A program made the position numbers and the translations under genes. Shown in pieces: positions 9,319 through 21,830 of a DNA stretch of 64,000 nucleotides. The stretch is from Saussurea involucrata. Taxonomy: Eukaryota > Streptophyta > Magnoliopsida > Asterales > Asteraceae. The notes beneath the pieces were generated by a model, which searched no databases, was not told the DNA's origin, and was given only the letters and a program-made list of their open reading frames with translations. The stretch lies in assembly GCA_033807775.1 (NCBI GenBank), contig CM066326.1, positions 94,466,873 to 94,530,872 of the forward strand. Reading direction: 5' to 3'. How positions within the stretch are numbered: position 1 is the first letter of the stretch; the number at the start of each line of letters is the position of its first letter.

Positions 9319-12102
9319 TCATTTTGGAGACTCACTGACCATATGGGAGCTACCACTAAAGACTCCTTCCACCCTGTTTTCGATAAATCGTGCCCCACAG
9401 CTCGAGACAAGAGCCGTTTTAGCACGAACCCGCCTACGGCTCCTGTCCTCCAACGCTCTCTTCTTCTTCCTCGGGTTCAGGAATCCATTAGCAAGAGCTT
9501 CCAAAGCTTTCGTGGTCAATGGACGGTTTCTTGTACTCTGTCTTTGACCATTTGTAACCGGATACTGATCCGTGTTCGCACCTTGACTCGATGTTGGTTC
9601 AGGGAAAACCGATGGTTTAGGGGAAACCAACGAGCCATCATCGTCCGCCACTCGAGGGTTATTCAAGTCTATCACTATACTTTTACGCTTCTTCTCCATT
9701 GCTTCATCTTCACCACTCGAGTTTTCGTTTTTAGTATTCATTAGCTCAGGATCAGTAATCCGGAGCCGTCTTGCTTTTGATTTGAATACCAACTTCAGTT
9801 TTCTTACTGATTGCCCATTGGTGGAAATATCCATTTTCTTGTCTTCAATTCTTGAAACCACTGGATCAAGATGGTTCACCGTAGTTTCAGAATCCGGTGA
9901 ATCAACGCCGCCATGAATCACGTCTTTGTTTTGAGATTCTTCTGCTTCTGGTTCGGTATCTCCAGAAACACTAGACGAGGCTTGTATATCAGCAGGTCCG
10001 AAAACCGGCAAACTTTTAAGCTCCTTCACTTTAACAGCCCCAATCAAACTAGTGTCCACAATCGTGTATTTCACCAAATCTTGTTTATCATCCGAGCCAT
10101 TTTTCGCACATGGGTGCACCACCTGGTCCACGTCTGGTTGGTGGTCAAGAAGCTGCGGTTCTGATGCAACTTTATTCAGGAGATCAGTGAACGAATCGAA
10201 ATATTGACTTCCTCTTTCCAGGCTCCTCCTTGAAAACTTTTCGACCCCAGGTGCAAGAAACACCAAAGAATGCTTCGATTTTTGGAAAAGGTAGTTTCTC
10301 GGCTGTTCAGAGTGCCATCCTCTTGCCAAAAGACGAGGCCAAACAGCTTCCCAGAAGAGATCGTTTAATCTTTCTTTGCTTAATCCGATACCATCTTTCA
10401 AAAGATTGAGAATTTCTTCGGTTTCTAAAGAGGAGCATGGAGAATGAAGCTTCTTGTTCTTTAATGGCTTCTTGGCCCTGCTAGTAAGAAGATCTCGCTT
10501 TTCTTTGCCGATTGCTACGGCTTCTACTAGAAGATCGATGCCCACTGTATCCCTTAGAGTGAGTACGTACTTTTCAAATGAAAGATTTCCTTCCTCGAAT
10601 GTTCTAGTGATCTGGAAGCGATGTTAACAAAATCAGATTTCCGATAATAACGATAGTAAATGCAAGCTTTTTCTTGTACAAAGATTAAAGAAACAGATCA
10701 TGGCTCGATTAAGTAATAACAAAACAAACTACCCTTTACCCTTTACAAATTCGAAATTTCCAAGAATGGAAATCTTGGAAATAAGGTTATGTTCATTTGG
10801 GCCATTTAGATTTAACATCTTTATTTCATGTTACGTGAAGAGAAAAAAAGGACGAGATTATGAATCTCTCTTTCTTGACGTTGGTTAGGACCTAGAAAGC
10901 GAAAGATGCATATAAACAGAAGAATCCATGATCTTCTGACAGGTTTTTAGGCATTCTTCTGGTATGCAGTTCGCATTCATTTAACAAAAGGATTGGATTC
11001 CGGTGAGAAGTGGTTATCAACCGTTGGATTAGAAATGGTTGCACATTAGGATAAGATGCATCGAGATGCACCGGATCAATTCCCTTATAAGGCGCAATTC
11101 ATGGGAAGGCATGGGATTAAAAGTGATCAACGGTTCAGATCCACTTCTCACGTTAACCTCAACTTCTCACACGATTCTTCGCCTTAACAAAAGGACCCCT
11201 TATAACTTGTCATCAAGATCAAGTAAACGACGCCTAGGGTTGCTTATACAGGCAAACACAAATGGGGATCTATAGTTAAGTGACCTTCTATGGAAGTCAT
11301 TTTACAAAATAACCATCTAAGGGTTCTTATTGAGTTGAAGAAAAATAATAAGATCGTGCTCCTAATGGAAATCTCCTTTAAGGTTATTTAACTGAACGGC
11401 CCTAAAAAGATGCATGATCCCATTGAAGTTTACGTAAAATCTCAAGGCTTAATGAAGAAAACCCCGATATATAAAACATGATATGTTGCTATATAAACAT
11501 ATAAGTGAGAATGAAGAACAAGACTGTGATAATACCTGTGTCAAACTGGTTTTGCATTCATCTGTCACCTTAGGAAGTAAGCGAGATAAAAGCTCTTGTC
11601 GTCTCCACCCGTTGAAAATCTTTTTCCCGGGAACAGACTTTCTACTTCTCTTCTTACGATACGTTGACCATTTTTGGTGTTCACCACTTCTATAAAACTT
11701 TCCATAGTAATAAGACAGTACATTTGGCATTCCTTTATTTCCAACAAATTTGTTCACGATACGAAGATTCTTGCCGAATATATATAAACCAAGAAGAAAA
11801 CTATCATGTTCAATAACGTTCCAAGATTCGCCTGATGAACCAGGAACCGGAACCAAATCGTTGTCTTTTCCAGAACCTAAAAGACGAGATTTGGGAACCC
11901 AAATGGCAGGAATCGACAGACCAAACTCAAACTGGTTTTGCAACCGCTCGTTTTCTTTCATCAAAGAAGGGATTTGAGCCTGGTATTCGTCTCCAATTCT
12001 TGGAGTCTTTTGCGGCTCTTCAAAAACATCACCAGTAGCAGAAGATTGTTCCGTTTGGAGCCACTCACCACGTTTATCAACGTTTTTCTTATCGATATCC
12101 AT
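9319..12102 (-). CDS. ELM2/SANT-domain nuclear protein, two coding exons, 619 aa
   Basis: Coding exons are 12102-11536 and 10611-9319, joined in phase 0. The donor is CACAG|GTATTA and the acceptor CTTCCAG|ATCAC, with a 924-bp intron. The product resembles the Arabidopsis At1g09050/At2g47820 family, often labelled 'arginine-glutamic acid dipeptide repeat protein'. An ELM2-like start (RIGDEYQAQIPSL, ~residue 36) is followed by the motif IPAIWVPKSRL. A SANT-like region lies at about 95-165 (SFLLGLYIFGKNL, SYYYGKFYRSGEHQKWS). The conserved block after the exon junction (FWEAVWPRLLARGWHSEQP, FSRRSLERGSQYFDS) confirms the splice. The C-terminal third is disordered and basic, with RRKRA-type nuclear localisation candidates. 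In-frame TAG directly precedes the ATG at 12102. A role in chromatin-linked transcriptional regulation is inferred from the domains. The gene looks intact. Confidence 0.88.
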
Positions 12103-13449
12103 CTAATCCACAGCCAAAAACGGAAAGAAAGGAGTATTGGTTTCAATTAGAACATGGCAAGATCAAAAAAATGCCATAATTAAATAACAAACTACCAAAA
12201 AGAACATCATTTCTTGATTTCTTGATCATGTTGGCATACAAACACCCGGTTTCGAATGCTTTAAATTACATAGAACAGGTAAAGAAAGTACGTTATGTGA
12301 TATCCATAGAGGCAAAAAGATGAGACATTTATTCTCAGAATTCCTAATCTCAAAAGTTCAGTTAATAAGAAAATTGTGTGATCCTCTAAAGGGTGTCTTT
12401 CTTCTTAGCTTTTACGAGCGTTGAACTAAACCATTAGCATGGTTCTAAGAATGAAACTCGATGACGACTTATGTTATCTTTTTATGTTATCTTTTTATGT
12501 TCATCAATCTACTATGGGATGATTTCTTCTTGTAAGTTGTAACATATATACTGCGACAAAATAAAGGGATTTATCGAAACAAAATACATAAATAAGAGGA
12601 AAAATGAACGTTAAATCAACGATAATCCTCAAAGCTCATCAGAATATTCAGCATGAAAACTCTAGTTCTCATCAAAACAAGAACAACAAACCTAATTTCA
12701 TCAAGTTTCTATTGGAAATTTCACTGAATTATCGACTATTTCACAAATTTCGACCCCCAAAACAGAAATTTCATCAAGTTTCTATTGGGAAATTTCACTG
12801 AATTCAACCAAAATTGCCAGTGATTTGCTCTTACTGATATGCTCAGTTATAATATTACATTCTTTTGTACAGAAACTATAAGCAAACAAAAAGAATTAAA
12901 CCAGGCTCAGATCCGTTCTTGAACCCAAAAATCATAGCAAAAATGTTGACCACTCGCACACACAAACAATCCCAAATTAACATCAATAAAGATAATGAAT
13001 GCGATGAAGTAAACACAACACATTAAACATCGCGTGACACAAACAAAATTGAAAGCATTTGCGATGAACACGGAGATTAACCAAAACCTATATTTGCTGA
13101 TAACCCCAAATTTATATGCATAACCCACTAATCAAGATCATCTTTCGAATCAAACCAATAAGTTACGACTCCATAAACGAAGCAAAAAATGAGAGCATAC
13201 GAGAAGAAAGCTTGCTAAAGTTGTATACGAACTTGAACGTAACGAAGGCCACGTGAAGACGCAAAGTTAAGCAAATGGGTCTTGATCTTTTTGCATCAAA
13301 TTCGAAGTTTTACAATTGTTATATAACGATTCCTTTGTTAAAAAAGAAACACATAGATTTTGAAGGCACAAAACGAAAAAATGCAAGAAACAAACACATA
13401 ACAAGTGTAGTTGATGATGATCAAGAGATGATGGTAAGAAATAATTCAC
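12103..13449 (-). other. Probable 5'-UTR intron of the ELM2/SANT gene
   Basis: On the minus strand a pyrimidine-rich tract and GGATTAG lie immediately before the start ATG, a good acceptor whose AG touches the ATG. A donor GAAAAG|GTGAAT lies at 13450/13449. No convincing coding sequence is present between; small open frames here have no domain. Inferred, not proven. Confidence 0.5.
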
Positions 13450-13575
13450 CTTTTCAAATGGGTATATCTCAAGTGAGGTTGCTATCGCGTTCTTGAGGAC
13501 TTTGCGAAGAAAAAAATAATTTTTTTTACAGAGAGAGAGAGAGAGAACCCAAAAGCAAGAAAGTGTTTGTTGTTG
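13450..13575 (-). promoter_or_regulatory. Probable 5'-UTR exon and core promoter region of the ELM2/SANT gene
   Basis: A (GA)n run at about 13531-13546 reads as (CT)n on the gene strand, as is common near plant transcription starts. It is followed by a short leader ending at the donor at 13450. No clear TATA box was recognised. Confidence 0.4.
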
Positions 13576-14299
13576 GGTGTTAAAAATAAGGAGAGATCAG
13601 AGGAAGAAGGGGTTTCAATTCATTCGGTTCGATTTTACGAGTGGGTGGGGGCACAGACCGCACCACACTCACCAACACACTTTGTTAACCGGATTTTAGA
13701 TGTTGTTTCTTCGCCATTTATTCTTAGGATAAAAGATTTTAATTTAAAAATGTCAATGCTATTGGCACCCCTATGATGTCGAAATCAGGTCATTTCATGT
13801 ATTGAGAATGTAAAAAGAGAACTTTGATTTTGATGTGTGTGAAAAGAAATTCACTATATAATGATGTCATTAGCAATGTATAGGGGTGCCATTAGCCTTC
13901 CCTTGTTAAATTCAATGTCAAAATGGTTATTTTTAATGTATAGTTTAATAGTAAGTAATAATGTATGCTTTAGCATAAAATTTAGGTTTCATGATTTAGA
14001 AGTAAGGTGAGATCGATATGAGGTAACATATTGCATACGAAAGAGTTATTAGAGTGGGTGACCTTCAAGGTGTGTTATGTAGTAATGGGGTTTTATTAAA
14101 ACTTAAGAACTATTTATACTAACCACGGAGTAGTTCCTATACCAGTTTTGTTGTATATATTGGAATGTTAGGCGATAAGAAAGAGGACCCATGAGAGGAA
14201 GATGGAAGTTTCATAAATGGGTACGTTTAGATGGACATTGTAGTGGACCATGTTGGACATGATATCGAACGAGCTTTTAGGATGGAGCTGGGAGTTATG

Positions 14300-14400
14300 T
14301 ATGTTATAAATACGGTTAGGGAAGGAAGGTTGTTGTGGTTTGGACACGTTTGCAGGAAACAAATGGCGAGAGGTAGAAAGCATGACAACTAAGGAAGACA
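14300..14400 (+). pseudogene. Remnant of LINE (L1-type) reverse transcriptase C-terminus
   Basis: The plus-frame translation from 14309 reads NTVREGRLLWFGHVCRKQMA. This matches the 'REGRLRWFGHV' block typical of the C-terminal part of plant LINE ORF2. A stop follows at the end of the block and no flanking RT domain is readable, so this is a decayed fragment. Adjacent sequence to about 14560 may be part of the same relic. Confidence 0.65.
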
Positions 14401-16577
14401 TGGGATATGTAATCGAAGATGAACATGATGTCCTTGGTCATTTTTCGAGGATATGATGATGGACAACCAGTGTAGCAGATTAGAGGCTAGGACATGTGCA
14501 TAAACGAGATGAAGTGAGCTAGAGATGTAAAGGGCATGGGTATAGGAGGCTAGGAGCTGATGTGTACGTCTTTTGTTGTTGCTACTTTTCCATATACCTA
14601 CTTATGTTTTGATGGTGTTATTTACTTTTAACTACATTTGGTTTCTTATATTTTTCTTTCAGAACTCAACGTATTTTCCGTTCAGGTCTCAAGTTCGTAA
14701 CGTTTGATTTTTCCTTTTTTTCAAATTCTTCAAAGTATGTGGGCAAACTCCTTTCTCACATACTTTCACAAGTCGATGACCTTTCTAAAGACGGTTGTTC
14801 TACTCCTTGGATTAAAAGACATGTTTGTGTATATCTAATCCAAAAAAAAATCTTTTTTTCTGATTATAATAAATAATTGCATAATAATAACTTTGATGTA
14901 TTAATTTCATTTTTACTAAAAAAGATTAGATGAGGATAAATCATTTTTTTTAATTGTATGTCCATAAAGCAAAAGAAGTGCATTGAATATATTCTCCATT
15001 CAAGCCTAGCCAGGTCAACCCCAATCCTGAATTTTTAATTTAATTTGGATGCGGGTCCAACAATATTATAAATCACATCCAAGTTTTATTTTCTTTCTAT
15101 TTTAATAATAGGTGTGGTAATATATTACTCCAAAAATTTAACCCCAAATGTTGATAATTGGAGTATTTAATTAAGTCTACAAAAATTTGAATATATGTTA
15201 ATATATGCATGAATATGTAGGGGGTCTTCATTTGAGAATTTATTAAGTTGTGATAAGCATAAGAATTATTTCATTATATGCTATTTCATATTATTATTTT
15301 CATTTACAGCTTTGATTTGGTGTATTGATTGACATGTATTTGTTTCACAATATGGATATCTTTATGTGTTTGTGAAACTAAAAAGTATCCCATTAAGAAA
15401 GGCAAATGATTGATCTACCCATCCAAAGCAATTTATGCGAATGACTTTCTTTAACATAATATATTATTTCTTATTACCGAGTCCGTAAAGGTGTTGTGAA
15501 TACCACTATCCGAACATCAGATGTGTGATATCTTACGCGTAGACTTGTCGAAGTAGTTTAACACATTGTAGATTGTGGCACCGTTCGAGGTATTCTTAGT
15601 CTAATAGGACATCCAATGCCGATCGAATGTCCTAAAAGACCCATTTTGTTGCAGTGATCTACATGCATGTTCGTTTTAGGGTCTTCAACACATCCAAACC
15701 GTCAAGTATCCAAAATGAACCAAGGTTGACGTGTTGTTGCAACACAATGTTCGAGTTTTAATCCATGTTTAAACAACTTGCTGTCAGATGGTTTCTTGTG
15801 TAGTGTAGCTATTTGTGCTTTTTGGTCTGAAATTGATGAGCTTGTGATCAAATTCTATGTGTTACCTTATATACCAAACATGTTATGCATATTGAATGGA
15901 TCTGTCACAAACATGTCAATATGTCATGTCCAAAACTCGGTGGGAACTCGATTTTAAAAGTTTATATTGTTCATGAGTACTTGCGTAGAAAGATTTTCAA
16001 GTCTAAATCTACTAAACCTACAAACCAATCAAATAATATATTCGATATGACGAGAGTTTATTTATTATGATCTGGATATTTATGGAAGATGATCAGAGTT
16101 TATTCATTATGATCAACGTTTTACATAAAAAAAATTACATAATATTACTAATTCATTTTTTTATAATTAAACAAATAACACGATTATCCTAAATGAGTGA
16201 CTCGTAACGGATCTTACGAATATCATAAATTACTGAATTCTTATTTAATTAGACCCCTTTCTATATATAAAGTATCTTCAATAAAATTTTATGGACGTAT
16301 TTGTAACTTGTAAGAGTGATATTATATAGGAGTTTAAATGGGTTTGGTTTTGTTGTGAGTTTTTTCTTAAAAGGAATTTTGTTGTCAGTTGTAACCAGAG
16401 ATTGGCCAAATGGGCCTCGCTCGGCCCTGGACAGGCAGAGAACCAGAACTGGGGCCGACTTGGGGCTGGCACGGCCTGAGACTGGTTTGGGCCAGCTAGT
16501 TCTTAAACGGTTACAGTTTCATCCAAAAACAAGGGTCGACCCAACTCGGTCAGAGACCGGTTATGGGACCGACCTGC

Positions 16578-16760
16578 TATATGTATTTTTAAATAAAAAC
16601 ACATTTGTTAGTGTATTTGATTGATTAATTATCAAAAAAATGTATTTTTAGTGATTTGATTGACCCAATTATAATAAAAATGTATTTGTTAATGTATTTG
16701 ATTTACCAAATTATAATAAAAACGTATTTGTTAATGCATTTAAGTGACCAGATTTTTCAA
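16578..16760 (+). repeat. Diverged ~60-bp tandem repeat
   Basis: Three units built around 'ACGTATTTGTTAATGTATTTGATT' variants separated by AT-rich spacer. No function assigned. Confidence 0.6.
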
Positions 16761-17318
16761 AAAAAATTGTAAGTAAAAATTAATTTAAAAAAATTAAGTG
16801 GGACCTGTTTGGGCCTAGTCCGGGACAGGGACCAACACCGGTTATCATAACTGAGCCTTATAAAGTTTAACCAGTCTTTCATATATGTGTCGGGATCGAG
16901 ACCAGAACCGATTACATCAGACTAAGACCGGTTACAAAATCACTATTTAAAACCAAGAACGATTTAGGTCATATCCAAACCGACATTTAACCATCTCTAG
17001 TTCTCTACTAGTAACTTCATATTCTTGTAAGGCCATCCGTACCCCATGGAGGAATCTTTCAAATATTCCAGCTCCACATCAGCGCCACATCAGCTTTTCT
17101 CTCATCCCTCACTCAATCCCTAACAATCCCTAAACACCCGTACCCCATTCCCTCAAACCCTTTTGCCACCTCATTTATTTTAATTCTTTTATTTATACAT
17201 TTAATTATTTAACAAAATAAAAATATTTATATATTTTTTAATAAATAAAAATAAGATAAATAATAAAAATAAAAATTCATACCATTCATTAAAAATAAAA
17301 ATTACAAAATACAAAACA

Positions 17319-17891
17319 CTACCAATTATGAAATTTTTGAATTTGCTCTTTTCTCGCTAAAGTAACCCTCAAAGCGTTTCCCGTAAGGTGATCATGCGGG
17401 GTCATGAAAAACTCGCTTTGTGCGTTACCGACCACGGGGTCCTCCGAAACGTCAACCCACGCCGACACTAACGCGAGTTCCTCGGCTTTACTCCACGTTT
17501 GTTTGGCGGCTTTCGTTGGTCTCGGATTTGATGGTTCCGGGTTAGATTGTTGTGTCGGGATAGATTGTGGTGTGTTCGGGGTAGAAGGTTGGGTTTCCGG
17601 AACAATGTCGTCGTCGAGATTGAAGTTGGCCGGAGTAAAACCTTGTTCAATCAACCCGGGACGTGTAAATTGGTAAGGAAATTGTTGGTGAAATTGTTGG
17701 TGAAATTGTTGGGGAAATTGTTGCGGATATTGTGGCGGATTTTGTTGCGACCATTGTGGCGGAATTTGTTGCGAAAATTGCGGATGATAACCTTGTTGTG
17801 TAAACGCTTGGAAACCAAGCTCTTGATCTTCTTGCGATTGTGGTGTATTCGGTCGGTTACGACGGGATGTAGGTGTTCTGTTTGAATTCAT
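17319..17891 (-). CDS. Q-rich Myb/SANT-like protein of the PIF/Harbinger element (truncated family member)
   Basis: 190 aa. The N-terminal half is low-complexity with repeated QQF/PQ words (about residues 35-80). The C-terminal part has the trihelix/Myb-like start 'TWSKAEELALVSAWVDVSED', the pattern of the second ORF of plant PIF/Harbinger elements, often mis-annotated in plants as 'glutathione S-transferase T3-like'. In the family this protein helps the transposase bind the element ends. After 'PVVGNAQ' the usual continuation of the helix bundle is replaced by an unrelated 30-residue tail, so the DNA-binding domain looks cut short by internal deletion. The start is the first ATG after a tandem-repeat leader inside the element. 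Confidence 0.65.
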   Translation of the reverse strand: MNSNRTPTSRRNRPNTPQSQEDQELGFQAFTQQGYHPQFSQQIPPQWSQQNPPQYPQQFPQQFHQQFHQQFPYQFTRPGLIEQGFTPANFNLDDDIVPETQPSTPNTPQSIPTQQSNPEPSNPRPTKAAKQTWSKAEELALVSAWVDVSEDPVVGNAQSEFFMTPHDHLTGNALRVTLARKEQIQKFHNW

Positions 17892-17895
17892 GATG

Positions 17896-18050
17896 AGAGA
17901 GGTGTGAAAAATAAGAGGTTGAGAGAATTTGAGAGAGTTTGAGAGGTGTGAGAAATAAGAGGTTGAGAGAATTTGAGAGGTGTGAGAAATAAGAGGTTGA
18001 GAGGTGTGAGAAATAAGAGGTTGAGAGGTGTGAGAAATAAGAGGTTGAGG
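17896..18050 (-). repeat. Tandem repeat in leader of the PIF/Harbinger ORF
   Basis: GAGAGGTGTGAGAAATAAGA-type units of about 20-40 bp repeat five or so times just upstream of the ORF start (on the minus strand). Confidence 0.85.
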
Positions 18051-18245
18051 GTTAAATATATAGTGGGATTAAATTGAGAATTTTTTTTTTACAAAGAGCC
18101 GTTCAACGGCATTATTTTTAAAAATTAAATAATTTTTTTTTAATAAATCTTCGGGATGAATCGGGACCCCATCCCCGGATTCCATCCCGCCCCGCCAACC
18201 CAGCTGAGCCCGTAGCCCATCCCGCACCCGGTACCGAAGGCCTAA

Positions 18246-19201
18246 TATGCATAAAGTCATGGGCCTTCTTCTGTCTTGTTAGAAACTCGTGGCCCATATG
18301 AATTATGCTGAACCGCCAAGTCCAAACAGTAAATTAGTTATGACCGGTCAAACCGGATCTAATCGAATTATGTAAAATATTTATTATTTTATATATTAAA
18401 GAATGATTTAATATTTTTAATTAAAAATATTTAGATGGTTAGTTGCAAGGCGGACCCGGATGTATGTATGTATGTTTCTTTTTTCTAATTAAATAAACAA
18501 ATTTTTAGACCCAAATCGCTATTACACTATCGATGAATTAGAAAATGGATGAAAAAGTAATATATTTTTATTTATTTTTTATTTTTGATAACGTCTATTT
18601 GAAAAATTAGTATCTAAAATATTAAATATGATATTTTAAACATCTAAATAACTGGATTAACCATTAACTAGTTATCATGTTAATATGATAAATGATTTGA
18701 CGTACAAGTTAACATTATTTGGTAGGTTACATCATATAAAATAATAAAATTGTTTTTAAAATTTTCAAAGTTTTATAGCTAATTTGTTTATAATTTTTCT
18801 TTGTTGTACAAGTGATAAAAGCATTAGTAGTTTAGTACCAACGATTGAAGAATGTATGTCTTTTTGGTTTTCAAGCCCTTTGTCACGGCATCATTTATCA
18901 TATCAGCCCGATAATAGTTAAATCGGTTACCTTGATATCTAAATGTTTAAAATATCACATTTTAGTAACCAAAATGAATGTTTTGAAAGTACGTTTTCTA
19001 AAGTTGGAATCAAACCAAAATACATTTTTTTTGCAATTTGCCCTCATCAAATCCAATCTAACTAGCATTATACCCGTCCGTTGGTCGGATATACGACATG
19101 ACTTTAAATGTTACATTTATACCCTCCCTTGATGGAGTAATACATTAACTCAAAGAAAAAATTGGTCAAACATGAATAATGATGCATATTAGTCCCCTAC
19201 T
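18246..19201. other. Intergenic, nothing recognised
   Basis: AT-rich. The open frame at 18845-19132 shows no domain and has intergenic base composition. Confidence 0.6.
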
Positions 19202-19687
19202 CCAATTGTAACATCCCAAAATCCGAGCCAATTTAAACTCAAGTTATAACAGGTTATGACAATAAATATTTCATCTTATAAAAACAGGTAATGGATTAAC
19301 CATCAAGAGTATATTCACATTACAAGATCCTTCAAATAACCTATCAATCTAATTATGTCACTACAACCAGATTAATCAAGTTATCTATCAATCCATCAAA
19401 ACCTCTTCTTTGTTAATTTCATCCACCTCTGCTATATCAAAACGCTCGTCCCACAACCCTTTACCTCCCCGAGCTGGTACCTGGTAAGAAAACATCATTT
19501 GAAACGATTAGGCCAACGCCTAGTGAGAACATTCGTTTCCAAGATAGTAATTGTAAAATCAATGTAAACAAGTTATAACAAACCTGATTCCCCTTTTCTT
19601 ACCGCACGTGTAACTCTATTCCGTTAACACGATTTTACCCAGTTCCATGAATATGACTGACACACATTCCATCATCATAGCATGTCT

Positions 19688-19822
19688 CAGAGCCACACTA
19701 CGAATCTTTACAGACTCTAGATCAATGCTCTCCAGAGCCACACTACGAATCTTTACAGACTCTAGATCAATGCTCTCCAGAGCCACACTACGAATCTTTA
19801 CAGACTCTAGATCAATGCTCTC
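19688..19822 (+). repeat. 45-bp tandem repeat, three identical copies, inside the solo LTR
   Basis: The unit starts CCAGAGCCACACTACGAATC and ends CAATGCTCT. Because 45 is a multiple of three, open frames on both strands pass through it; neither is a gene. Confidence 0.95.
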
Positions 19823-20539
19823 CACCAATAAATCGCGATTACACACGCCCATTTATCGGTAAGGAAGCAGAGATTACAAGCACTTATGTCAACCTCACTC
19901 TCTTCCTTAGAAATCAGGAATAACGATTAATACCACACGCCTATTCCATGATTTCCCCACACACACTGGAATAACGATTAAACGAGTTATACCACACGCC
20001 TATTCCATGTGATTACCAAACTTTAGTGCCTATGGATCCATATCACCTAATTGTACTCATACAGGTATTTAATCAATATAAATTCCTCATAGCAATCGTA
20101 TAAGCGAATATCATATTTATACCTCATAAATTCATTATAGCAATCGTATAAGCGAATTATTTATCTCACATAGATTTCTCATAGCAACCGTATGGGCAAA
20201 TCACATTTAACACATTCCTGCCAAGTATCACACTAGCGCAGTCTATAAACCTAACATACTACTCTTCAAGGGTACGTATGTTCAAGCAACATAAGGTATA
20301 TGTCAATCCTTAAATCACACCTTTCCACGATTAACGAACTATACTTTCCAATTTCTAGAATAGTACAGATAATACAAAATCTCTGGATACCTTAACCATT
20401 ATATTCTTAAGTTCATATCCAAGATCTATTACCAAAATCTGTAAACTGACTCTTTTTATCCAACTCCCGGTATTCCCAACTCCCGGTACCCCTAACTCCT
20501 GGTATTCAATACATGTACCGGAACTTCACCGGAACTCGT

Positions 20540-20720
20540 AAGTACTGGGATTTGCCTCTACCGGGACTTCCAACTACCGGGACCTGTCACTACCGGGACT
20601 TCCACTATCGGGACTTCCACTACTGGGACTTCCACTACCGGGACTTCACTACCGGGACTTCCACTACCGGGACTTCACTACCTGGACTTCCACTACCGGG
20701 ACTTCACTACCAGGACTCAT
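20540..20720 (+). repeat. ~15-bp minisatellite (CTACCGGGACTTCCA) inside the solo LTR
   Basis: About ten units, some 12 bp and some 15 bp, rich in the CCGGGACTTC word. Looser CTCCCGGTA words extend upstream to 20460. Confidence 0.9.
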
Positions 20721-21330
20721 AAGTACCGGGGCTACGTACAGTTTATTTCAATAAGTCCACAAATCAACTTAACTGGTAAAATCAGTTCAATCTATGTATT
20801 CCCATTCAGTCCTCAATCAATTTATACAACTATATTAAGGTTAGTACAACTTAAAAACACTGATTTATACAACGAATCGAATGAACTCACCTCTTGTAGT
20901 AAAAACCCACTTCTGCACAAAATCTGAACTTCAAACTGATGTTTATGATTCTGCAAATCCATCCAATACACAAGTTTGTTTATAATCTAACATCGACAAT
21001 GAATCTTTTATCAAACCAATACAAATTACTTACCAGATCTGAATACCAAACTTGCTTTTCTTCTTTTCTCTCTTTTTCTCTTCCTCTGGTTCTCTAAACC
21101 GACTCACACAAGGTAAATGAGATATTCGTCTTATCTCAAATGCTTTATCCATATACACACTTTAAATAAAACCAAACATACCCTCAAGATCCATTATTCT
21201 CAAAAGTACCACCATACTTTCATTACTTGAATTTTAATCCCCTTTTCTTGAATTATAACACTTCCATATAATCCAAGGTTTAAACTAGAAAACAAATACA
21301 TCCAAATTTCTTATTAAAACACTAATAACG

Positions 21331-21830
21331 AAAATTCAGGATGTTACACCAATATATTTGGATCTCGGATTTTTCGGGTATTCGGGTTTTACAATAAACA
21401 CCTTACAGTGCTGTCAAATGTGTTCTCAATACATTTGGATCCAAATATATTGGTGTAACATCCTGAATTTTTTATTACACCAATATATTTTGACTTCATG
21501 TTTTCATTATTTTTGAAAAAGGTAACAGTGTTGTCAAATGTGTTCTCAATACATTGTCAAATTACAAATTTACATTACAAAAAACACAAATAGTGTAACA
21601 TCCTGAATTTTGACTTCATGTTTTCATTATTTTTGAAAAAGGTAACAATGCTGTCAAATGTGTTCTCAATACATTGTCAAATTACAAATTTACATTACAA
21701 AAAACACAAATAGTTATCAAATATTGGTGTAATAAAAAATTCAGGATGTTACACTAATAACGAAAATTCAGGATGTTACACCAATATATTTGGATCTCGG
21801 ATTTTTCGGGTATTCGGGTTTTACAATAAA
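21331..21830. repeat. Locally scrambled repeat tract next to the solo LTR
   Basis: An ~80-bp segment containing the LTR end and flank (21331-21409) recurs at 21752-21830. Between them, a 120-bp unit (starts near 21491 and 21611, beginning TGACTTCATG) is tandemly duplicated. Pieces of the LTR end (ATATTGGTGTAACATCCTGAA) appear in inverted orientation near 21455 and 21590. Confidence 0.85.

Larger units (their letters stand above)
13576..17027. other. Intergenic region, mostly unassigned
   Basis: Contains the LINE remnant near 14310 and a short tandem repeat near 16600 (listed separately). 16400-16990 is rich in ACCGGTTA/GGGCC words, but no element boundaries were found. No gene is supported. 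Confidence 0.6.
17031..18242 (-). mobile_element. PIF/Harbinger-type DNA transposon, non-autonomous, with TAA target duplication
   Basis: The left end starts GGCCATCCGTACC. The right end, read on the other strand, starts GGCCTTCGGTACC. These are terminal inverted repeats matching 11 of 13 positions. TAA occurs directly outside both ends (17028-17030 and 18243-18245), matching the TWA target duplication of PIF/Harbinger. The 1212-bp element holds a Myb/SANT-like ORF but no DDE transposase. Confidence 0.85.
19207..21348 (-). mobile_element. Solo LTR (2142 bp) of a Ty3-type retrotransposon, minus orientation
   Basis: Begins TGTAACATCCC and ends GGATGTTACA. The 5-bp sequence CCAAT flanks both sides (19202-19206 and 21349-21353). 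No PBS, gag or pol lies inside. Orientation is inferred from the block near 19468-19531, which read on the minus strand contains CTCACTAGGC and CTTACCAGGTAC, as near the 3' ends of the LTRs at 23369 and 31069. The structure is the expected product of intra-element LTR recombination. Confidence 0.85.

Noticed and set aside
15885..15960. Possible copia RNase H remnant (TKHVMHIEW-like frame)
   Set aside because: Only a few residues resemble the KHI(E/D) motif, in a frame without any other RNase H block; too weak.
18845..19132. 95-codon open frame
   Set aside because: No domain, AT-rich intergenic composition, no promoter or splice signals.
20513..20722. 69-codon open frame rich in Tyr-Arg-Asp-Phe repeats
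   Set aside because: It is a translation of the 15-bp minisatellite in the solo LTR.
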